Assembly (NCBI RefSeq): GCF_011043525.1
Contig: NZ_JAAKGO010000004.1
Coordinates: 124,001-188,000 of the forward strand
DNA: 64,000 nucleotides
Reading direction: 5' to 3'
Source of the DNA: Sphingobacterium sp. SGG-5
Lineage (GTDB): Bacteria > Bacteroidota > Bacteroidia > Sphingobacteriales > Sphingobacteriaceae
Shown: positions 58,585-64,000 of the stretch, piece by piece
Position numbering within the stretch: the first letter of the stretch is position 1
How the letters are laid out: each line of letters opens with the position of its first letter
Position numbers and translations under genes: made by a program
Notes under the pieces: model-generated
What the model was told of the DNA's origin: nothing
What the model saw: the letters and a program-made list of their open reading frames with translations, nothing else
Databases searched by the model: none

Positions 58585-59655
58585 ATGGAGGAAAAAAATC
58601 AATACGCTACTGTCAGTGGTGACGGTACCATACAAAAGATATTAGGCGATCATACGCAAAGAGATTATAAGTGGAATAAGTTTTTATCCCAAAAAAGTTC
58701 GTTAGGCAATATCATCATAGACCCGGCGTTTTCTATACTGGAGGCAGACGGTCCGATCGGCAAGCTTTTCGGTCATAGCAAAAGCAGTACTCTATTAGGG
58801 AAGTCTTTGTTTGACTTGTTTATAAAAAACGAAAAGGAACGGATAGTACATTTTATGCGACAAATCGGGTTTGACAAATGGAGTATATTATCCTATATCC
58901 AACTGCATTGTGAGGGGTACAAGTCCCGTTGGGTTTCATTGTACACAAAGAAATGGAAGCGAAAGTCCGAAAACCGTTATACGATTGTCTTTTCGAACAC
59001 TAGGGATCTCCGAATCAACCCGATAACGGAAGAAGATGAAGATATCCATGCTTGCATTCTGAGGATGTATGAGGAAGTATTGGAAAAGACAGGTGTGACA
59101 TTACGTAACAGTATTGCGCAGGATCTATTTGGAATTCGGATGAACTTACAGCATTTTATGTTAACCCATGGCCACGAAGACCGCATCTTGCCCATAAAAG
59201 AAACGCTTCGTGATGTTATTTATAACCTTTCGGATGTGGCGAACGATCTCCATCCAACTGTACTACAGAATACCGGGTTCTTAGCAGCTGTGGAGGAATT
59301 GATTTTCCGTTTTCGGAGAGAAAGTACAGTCATAAAGTATAAGATCGATCCACAGATAAGCACGAAAAGTCCGGGCTTTCAACTCTGTTGCTTTCGTGTT
59401 ATACAAGATATATTCCGTCAAGACTTTCTGCATCAGCAATCCCGTGAGCTCCACCTGCGGTTACTGATTAAGAACAAAATGACATGTATCTGCCTGGATG
59501 GATTCTTGGATCCACATTTGGATAAGGTCGAAACATTTGTGACCTATTCGGATTTATTCTTTATAGTTAGCAACAGAATTGCCATTTATTCGGGTTCTGT
59601 AGATATTAAAAACAAAAAAGGGAGCAATCAATTGATAATTAAAATGTATATTTAG
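58585..59655 (+). CDS. PAS sensor with degenerate HisKA_3 region (likely pseudokinase)
   Basis: 356 residues. An N-terminal PAS-like domain (NIIIDPAFSILEADGPIGKL) followed by a region corresponding to a HisKA_3 dimerisation helix: LRNSIAQDLFGIRMNLQHF, where the expected His of the (Q/R)(D/E)LHD motif is F182. VANDLHPTVLQNTGFLAAVEEL is the second helix. The C-terminal part lacks N, G1 and G2 ATP-binding boxes. It cannot act as a normal kinase. It is 7 nt upstream of a NarL-type regulator with intact D55, so it may bind, sequester or receive signals for it. Confidence 0.8.
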   Translation: MEEKNQYATVSGDGTIQKILGDHTQRDYKWNKFLSQKSSLGNIIIDPAFSILEADGPIGKLFGHSKSSTLLGKSLFDLFIKNEKERIVHFMRQIGFDKWSILSYIQLHCEGYKSRWVSLYTKKWKRKSENRYTIVFSNTRDLRINPITEEDEDIHACILRMYEEVLEKTGVTLRNSIAQDLFGIRMNLQHFMLTHGHEDRILPIKETLRDVIYNLSDVANDLHPTVLQNTGFLAAVEELIFRFRRESTVIKYKIDPQISTKSPGFQLCCFRVIQDIFRQDFLHQQSRELHLRLLIKNKMTCICLDGFLDPHLDKVETFVTYSDLFFIVSNRIAIYSGSVDIKNKKGSNQLIIKMYI

Positions 59656-59662
59656 ACCACCT

Positions 59663-60319
59663 ATGATAAATATAATTTTGGCTGAAGACCATCTGGTTGT
59701 CCGTAATGGCATTAAGATGTTATTGGATACGCAAGACAATATGCGTGTGATCGCTGAGGCAAACAACGGAAATGAAGTCATTAATTTGTTGGATAGAGGT
59801 GTTTTGCCCGATGTTATTATGACCGATATCGGGATGCCTGATATGGATGGTATTACACTTGTTGAAACCCTCTCTGCACGTTTTCCTTCCATTAAAGTCA
59901 TTATTCTCTCTATGCTGAACAACAGTCAGGATGTAGCAGATGCATTTGCGAAAGGAGCAAAGGGATATCTGGTCAAAAATGTGAGCTATGGGGAATTATT
60001 GTTCGCTATTGAGCATGTCTATAAGGGAGGACGATACCTGTGTGAAGAGATAGCCATGCTCTTATTAGAGAAAATCAATAAACAGCCGGATATGCTTCAG
60101 TTGAGTGAAAAGGTTATGGAAGATATTGAGATCAGTGAACGCGAGTTGGAAGTACTGCAACTGATCGGCGAGGGATATACCAATCTGGAGATTGCAGATC
60201 GGCTCTTCCTAAGCAAACGTACGGTAGAGGGGCATCGTCAAAAGCTCATCGATAAAACCGGAACCAAAAATTCAGCGGCATTAGTAAAGTTTGCGATTAA
60301 AAATGGATTAATAAACTGA
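59663..60319 (+). CDS. NarL/LuxR-family response regulator
   Basis: 218 residues. Receiver with D55 (IMTDIGMP), Lys in GYLVKNVSYG, and a LuxR helix-turn-helix from about 155 (ISERELEVLQLIGEGYTNLEIA). The partner upstream lacks a catalytic His, so phosphorylation must come from another kinase or from a small-molecule phosphodonor. The orphan kinases at 32888 and 49622 are candidates only by proximity. Confidence 0.92.
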   Translation: MINIILAEDHLVVRNGIKMLLDTQDNMRVIAEANNGNEVINLLDRGVLPDVIMTDIGMPDMDGITLVETLSARFPSIKVIILSMLNNSQDVADAFAKGAKGYLVKNVSYGELLFAIEHVYKGGRYLCEEIAMLLLEKINKQPDMLQLSEKVMEDIEISERELEVLQLIGEGYTNLEIADRLFLSKRTVEGHRQKLIDKTGTKNSAALVKFAIKNGLIN

Positions 60320-60368
60320 TTCTTCAAGTATTTATACCTATTCCATTCCGTATTATTGCTCCAATAGA

Positions 60369-60378
60369 CATAAATACG
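60369..60378 (+). promoter_or_regulatory. TAAATAC motif upstream of the secreted-protein operon
   Basis: CATAAATACG, 78 nt ahead of the ATG at 60457, which opens the operon that includes the CinA-like and YihY genes. Confidence 0.3.
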
Positions 60379-60456
60379 TTTTTTGATAAATAACAAAACG
60401 GATGCACTTTCTATTTGTTTTGATCATAGAGGCCATGCGAAACTAATGATGGGCAC

Positions 60457-60978
60457 ATGATGACGAGACGAAATAGAATAGGAATAGTCGTATTTTTCTG
60501 CCTGTTTGCCTGTACCGCCCAGATGGATGTACAGGCATCTAAGGAGGAAGAGACCTATTTTAAAGAAGTCATGAAGAGGCGGATTCAAGGACGCTGCTTG
60601 ATAAAAAGTGGAATGTTTTTCTCCAAAGAGGCTTCACATCAAAAGGTGTACAAGTCTATGGCGAGGTATTATGACCGGACTGACAGTTTCTTCTCGCCGC
60701 TACTACAAGTCTATCCGACACTTGCGGAAATAGAAGAACAAACGCCTTTAAACTATACAGAAATAAATGATGCCGAGTTGGTCCATCTTTTGCAAACTCA
60801 CGTCGATGCAACACTACAGCTCTATCGGGGAGGAGTTATGAAAGATATACAGGATGAGTACAAAAATATGCTGCTACAGCTGATGCCTGCCTTAGTTGCG
60901 CAATACGAAGATCTGAAGGTCCTTCAGCAGATGACGGACATAAATGCATACGCGAAGCAAAATAAACTGGATTTATGA
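60457..60978 (+). CDS. Exported or lipid-anchored hypothetical protein
   Basis: 173 residues. The signal MMTRRNRIGIVVFFCLFACTAQ may be a lipobox (LFAC) or a standard signal peptide ending VQAS. The mature part is helical with a conserved-looking pair of segments (YFKEVMKRRIQGRCLI; LVHLLQTHVDATLQLYRGGV). I do not recognise a family. It overlaps the CinA-like gene by 4 nt. Confidence 0.6.
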   Translation: MMTRRNRIGIVVFFCLFACTAQMDVQASKEEETYFKEVMKRRIQGRCLIKSGMFFSKEASHQKVYKSMARYYDRTDSFFSPLLQVYPTLAEIEEQTPLNYTEINDAELVHLLQTHVDATLQLYRGGVMKDIQDEYKNMLLQLMPALVAQYEDLKVLQQMTDINAYAKQNKLDL

Positions 60979-61502
60979 AAATCGATTACAAAAGACTCAA
61001 CAGCATTGCTGATTTTATGAAGGAAAATGGCTTGAAACTTGCACTGGTAGAGAGTATGACGGCTGGATATTTCAGTGCTATATGGAGTCTGCAGGTCGAA
61101 GCAGGAGACTTTTTGGAAGGAGCGATCATTGCGTTTAGCAGACAAGTAAAAGAAACCCTGTTAGAGGTGCCTTCGGCACTTATTGAAACATATACAACCG
61201 AGTCGTTGATCGTTACTGAGAGCATGGTTATGAAACTCCGGGAACTGATAGCCGCCGACGTTTATATCGGGATTACCGGGCTTGCTTACGAAGGTGACCA
61301 TGTTCATCCTACCGCAGAGGCCGGTGATGTTTTTCTGGTTCTTTATTACAACAAACAAACGTTGTATATACCGATCAAGGCGAAATATAATAATGCGGCT
61401 GACGTCTATATGTCGGCTTTTAATCAATCGTTGCAATATCTGGAGGAATTTCTCCATAATCATTCACTTTATAAATCAAATTGCTATGAAAACGAACTTT
61501 GA
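60975..61502 (+). CDS. CinA/PncC-like protein
   Basis: 175 residues, the length of stand-alone CinA C-terminal domains. The active-site region ALVESMTAGYFSA deviates from the usual ESxTGG; EGAIIAFSRQVKETLLEVP and ADVYIGITGLAYEGD correspond to the other family blocks. PncC enzymes deamidate nicotinamide mononucleotide. The changed active-site Gly/Thr pattern leaves activity in doubt. Overlaps a small membrane protein gene. Confidence 0.78.
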   Translation: MKIDYKRLNSIADFMKENGLKLALVESMTAGYFSAIWSLQVEAGDFLEGAIIAFSRQVKETLLEVPSALIETYTTESLIVTESMVMKLRELIAADVYIGITGLAYEGDHVHPTAEAGDVFLVLYYNKQTLYIPIKAKYNNAADVYMSAFNQSLQYLEEFLHNHSLYKSNCYENEL

Positions 61503-61653
61503 AAATGAAGAAGAAAAAGTCCCTCAGATTGTGAAGGATGAACCTAATGATAAACCTGCGGGGCGAGGTATTATGTGGTCCATTCTTATTGCCATTGTTA
61601 TATTGACGTTGATCTATATGATTTTCTTCAAGGGAAGCATTAAGACATTTTAG
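61486..61653 (+). CDS. Small single-span membrane protein, 55 residues
   Basis: Started at MKTNFENEEEKVPQ inside the end of the CinA gene; a longer in-frame start at 61282 would read through CinA in another frame and is unlikely. A polar 27-residue N-terminus, then one membrane segment (GIMWSILIAIVILTLIYMIFF) and a short basic tail. Between CinA and YihY on the same strand. Function unknown. Confidence 0.65.
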   Translation: MKTNFENEEEKVPQIVKDEPNDKPAGRGIMWSILIAIVILTLIYMIFFKGSIKTF

Positions 61654-61679
61654 ATCTGGATAAACTGCGTATTTAGGTT

Positions 61680-62657
61680 ATGGTAAAAGAGAAAAAGAGT
61701 GTTTTAAAATCTCAATTTACGATTTTAAAAAATACGGCATTGGGATTTACGAGCGAATCAAGTTTAAAATACAGTGCTTCATTGGCCTATTATACCGTTT
61801 TCTCCATCGGGCCCATATTGGTGTTGATGATATCGCTTGCCGGAATTTTCTTGGGCGAGGAAGCCATTCAGGGGAAGGTATTTACTGAACTCCGAGGCCT
61901 GATAGGGGCAACGGCGGCACGTCAAATACAAGAAGTTATCAAGAATCTTTCGCTCTCGGGTAAATCGAACCTCGCGTTGATCATCAGTGCGGTTACACTT
62001 TTGATCGGCGCGACCACCGTATTTGGAGATATACAGAACTCTATTAACAATATTTGGCATGTACGGCCAAAAGTGAAAAAAGGTTGGCTTAAAATCGTTA
62101 AGGACCGTTTGCTTTCGTCTTCGTTGGTTATCGGCCTCGGATTTTTATTGGTTGTGACTTTAATTGTCAATGGTGCTATTCTAACGCTTACAGATCGTTT
62201 GCGGCTTTATTTTCCGGATGTAACTGTGTTCTTGTTTAATGCTATTAATTTTCTTTTGTCTTTTGGAATCGTCTTTTTGCTGTTCTGTGTGATTTTCAAA
62301 GTGCTGCCGGACGTTAATATCCAATGGCGCGCCGTCAGATCTGGAGCTTTATTTACGACTTTGCTGTTTGTAATTGGTCGTTTTTTAATTGGCTTTTATA
62401 TCGAGAACTCGAGTACGGAATCGACATATGGAGCCGCCAGCTCAATCGTGCTGATTCTTTTATGGGTGTATTATACAGCAGCTATACTTTATTTGGGGGC
62501 GGTGTATACGCGAGAATATGCGACTTATAAAGGTATCCCGATTGAGCCTTCGGAGTTCGCAGTGCATGTCGAAGTAAAAGAGGTGGAACGCGAGGTCAAA
62601 GAAATTCCTCCTGCTCCCTTGACGACAGAGGAAAAGGTGGTAGAGGAGAAGAAATAA
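61680..62657 (+). CDS. YihY/BrkB family membrane protein
   Basis: 325 residues. Six membrane segments. The conserved SASLAYYTVFSIGPILVLMI at about 30, GDIQNSINNIWHVRPK near 120 and GAASSIVLILLWVYYTAAIL near 250 are BrkB-family blocks. The C-terminus is charged (KEVEREVKEIPPAPLTTEEK). Often called a serum-resistance or ribonuclease protein in old annotation; its true role is unknown. It is 26 nt after the small membrane gene. Confidence 0.92.
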   Translation: MVKEKKSVLKSQFTILKNTALGFTSESSLKYSASLAYYTVFSIGPILVLMISLAGIFLGEEAIQGKVFTELRGLIGATAARQIQEVIKNLSLSGKSNLALIISAVTLLIGATTVFGDIQNSINNIWHVRPKVKKGWLKIVKDRLLSSSLVIGLGFLLVVTLIVNGAILTLTDRLRLYFPDVTVFLFNAINFLLSFGIVFLLFCVIFKVLPDVNIQWRAVRSGALFTTLLFVIGRFLIGFYIENSSTESTYGAASSIVLILLWVYYTAAILYLGAVYTREYATYKGIPIEPSEFAVHVEVKEVEREVKEIPPAPLTTEEKVVEEKK

Positions 62658-62666
62658 AAAGTAACT

Positions 62667-63575
62667 TTAAAACTCTGCCGCTGAAAGCAAACTGTTGACC
62701 ATTGCTCCTGTGAGATTTCCACTATATACCGCATTGGCAACCGAGCGCATCATACCTGAATTATCTCCACAAGCGAATACATTCTCGACAGTTGTTTTCT
62801 GAAGATCATCTACCCTGATGTAACCTTGTTCGGTAATTTCACATCCTAATGAAAGGGGGATATCGGAATGTTGTCTAAACGGAATTGCGGCATAGATGGC
62901 GTTAAAATTCAATTTGCTGCCGTCGTCAAAAATTACATTTTTTAATTGTCCGTTTGTATGTTCTACTTCAGCAATATTAGTTTCTATAATTTTTATACTG
63001 TGCTCATTGAGCCTTGTAATTTGTTCTACATCAAGATCAGCTTTTCCATTGGTCAATATCGTAACATTTTTTGTTAAGTTATAGACTAAGGATGCAAGGT
63101 GAAATGCTTTTGCTCCATTGGCAATAATTCCTGTATTTTGATTACGGTATTCGAAACCGTGGCAATACGGACAATGAATAATAGAAATACCCCAGCACGC
63201 TGCAAATCCTTTAATGTCTGGCATAAGATCCTTTAAGCCGGTTGCAAAAATCAATTTCTTGGCTGTGAATTTATCTTCCGTGTCCGTTGTGATTTCAAAA
63301 CCATCGGCTGATTTTAACCCTCCTGTAGCCCGTCCGTTGTGAAATTTTACCGTTTTATATTTTTCAACTTGCTTTTTTGCAAGTGTTGAAATTTCTTTCG
63401 GTGTTTTTCCGTCTTGTGTTAAAAAATTGTGCGAATGTGGTGTCTGCCTATTACAAGGTAATCCGCTGTCTATTATTAATACATGGCGTAATGAACGCCC
63501 TAACGCCATCGCAGCAGAAAGCCCTGCATAACTTCCGCCAACTATAATTACTTCGAAATTTTTATTGTCTGCCAT
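62667..63575 (-). CDS. Thioredoxin reductase-like FAD-dependent oxidoreductase
   Basis: 302 residues from MADNKNFEV; an upstream ATG at 63593 would add 6 residues. FAD-binding GGSYAGLSAAMALGRS at the N-terminus, then CPYCHGFEYRNQ at about 140, the redox CxxC of the thioredoxin reductase family, and the C-terminal FACGDNSGMMRSVANAVYSG. Substrate could be thioredoxin or another disulphide protein. The His in CPYCHG replaces the usual Asp. Confidence 0.9.
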   Translation of the reverse strand: MADNKNFEVIIVGGSYAGLSAAMALGRSLRHVLIIDSGLPCNRQTPHSHNFLTQDGKTPKEISTLAKKQVEKYKTVKFHNGRATGGLKSADGFEITTDTEDKFTAKKLIFATGLKDLMPDIKGFAACWGISIIHCPYCHGFEYRNQNTGIIANGAKAFHLASLVYNLTKNVTILTNGKADLDVEQITRLNEHSIKIIETNIAEVEHTNGQLKNVIFDDGSKLNFNAIYAAIPFRQHSDIPLSLGCEITEQGYIRVDDLQKTTVENVFACGDNSGMMRSVANAVYSGNLTGAMVNSLLSAAEF

Positions 63576-63711
63576 ACGATTATACTTAATCATCAACTCC
63601 GCTTGTTTTTGTAAAGATAGTATTATTTTTGCTATTGCTACAAAGTTGCATTAATATTATTGTTTCTTCGCTCTTTCTTCATCCTTTTTTTAGCTTCCTG
63701 TGAAGAAATGA

Positions 63712-64000
63712 TTATTTCCCGCCTGTAACATCAATGAAAATGCCGGTTGAATAGGACGATTTATCGGATGCCAGCCAGAGAATAGCTTCCGCGACCTCTT
63801 CCGCCAAACCACCTCGTTTAAGTGGAATATTTTCTTTTATTCGCTCAATCCTATTTGGCTCACCGCCATCGGCATGGATGTCGGTGTGGATGAATGCGGG
63901 ACGAACTGCATTTACCCGAATACGCTCCTCCGCTAATTCTTTCGATAACCCAATCGTTAAAGTATCTAAGGCTCCTTTGGAAGCAGCGTAATCGGTATAT
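63712..64000 (-). CDS. SDR-family oxidoreductase, 5' end outside window
   Basis: Only the C-terminal 95 residues are visible, reading on the minus strand from the window edge to TAA at 63712. It starts in the active-site region YTDYAASKG (Tyr and Lys present), then VNAVRPAFIHTDIHADGGEP, and ends SSYSTGIFIDVTGGK. This is a typical SDR C-terminus with the PG/PA substrate loop. It belongs to the common glucose-dehydrogenase-like SDR group. 63597-63711 has nothing else. Confidence 0.88.
   Translation of the reverse strand, partial: YTDYAASKGALDTLTIGLSKELAEERIRVNAVRPAFIHTDIHADGGEPNRIERIKENIPLKRGGLAEEVAEAILWLASDKSSYSTGIFIDVTGGK

Overview
The window looks like a chromosomal segment of a Bacteroidota species, most likely family Sphingobacteriaceae (Sphingobacterium/Olivibacter/Pedobacter relatives). 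The support is a PorP/SprF protein beside a giant adhesin with a type B C-terminal sorting domain (type IX secretion), TTTG/TAnnTTTG promoters, few Shine-Dalgarno sequences, small Cys-anchored lipoproteins, and gene families such as DUF3810, the Bacteroidota 37-kDa nucleoid protein and adk-obgE. There are no rRNA genes, one tRNA gene (Arg-ACG), no complete insertion sequence and no CRISPR array.

Region 1 (1-4413) is housekeeping: nucleoid-associated protein (5' end outside the window), DUF3810 membrane protein, FMN reductase, NUDIX hydrolase, pyrE and an SRPBCC protein. Region 2 (4414-14944) is a surface-adhesin locus: a 2204-residue secreted protein with GEVED, jelly-roll/Fn3, beta-helix and seven MBG repeats, followed downstream by a PorP/SprF partner. 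A NarX/NarL-type two-component system is transcribed divergently, with a palindrome in the shared promoter region. The flanks of porP carry copies of an intergenic repeat.

Region 3 (15048-27595) is the most unusual part. After two unknown minus-strand genes, a 20-bp perfect inverted repeat and a 42-bp minisatellite comes a colinear plus-strand operon that looks like a non-contractile phage tail: tail-terminator-like protein, two tube-like proteins, a tail-assembly chaperone with an A_AAA_AAG programmed -1 frameshift site, a very short tape measure, a large hub protein, then a lipoprotein, an outer-membrane barrel and two fibres sharing their N-terminus. No capsid, portal, terminase, integrase, replication or lysis gene is present on either side. 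Scars show that the barrel-fibre unit was duplicated and partly deleted. It is best read as a headless tail-like particle (F-type tailocin-like) or a tail module left from a prophage. A MITE-like element and a decayed toxin-antitoxin pair follow.

Region 4 (28001-32803) holds an AraC regulator, tRNA-Arg, adk, obgE, an MscS channel with an attenuator-like hairpin, and a DUF421 protein. Region 5 (32888-62657) is a large stress and envelope-sugar island: PAS and phytochrome-like histidine kinases, an ECF sigma factor, an ADP-heptose pathway containing a glycosyltransferase-GmhA fusion, glycosyltransferases, a GH130 and an (alpha/alpha)6 enzyme, CsbD, DUF892 ferritin-like and Rho-N-like proteins, an OtsA-OtsB fusion with a GH15 enzyme, a general-stress SDR, a pseudokinase with a NarL regulator, a CinA-like protein and a YihY protein. 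Several genes are preceded by a TAAATAC(C/G) motif. Region 6 (62667-64000) has a thioredoxin-reductase-like flavoprotein and the 3' part of an SDR gene.
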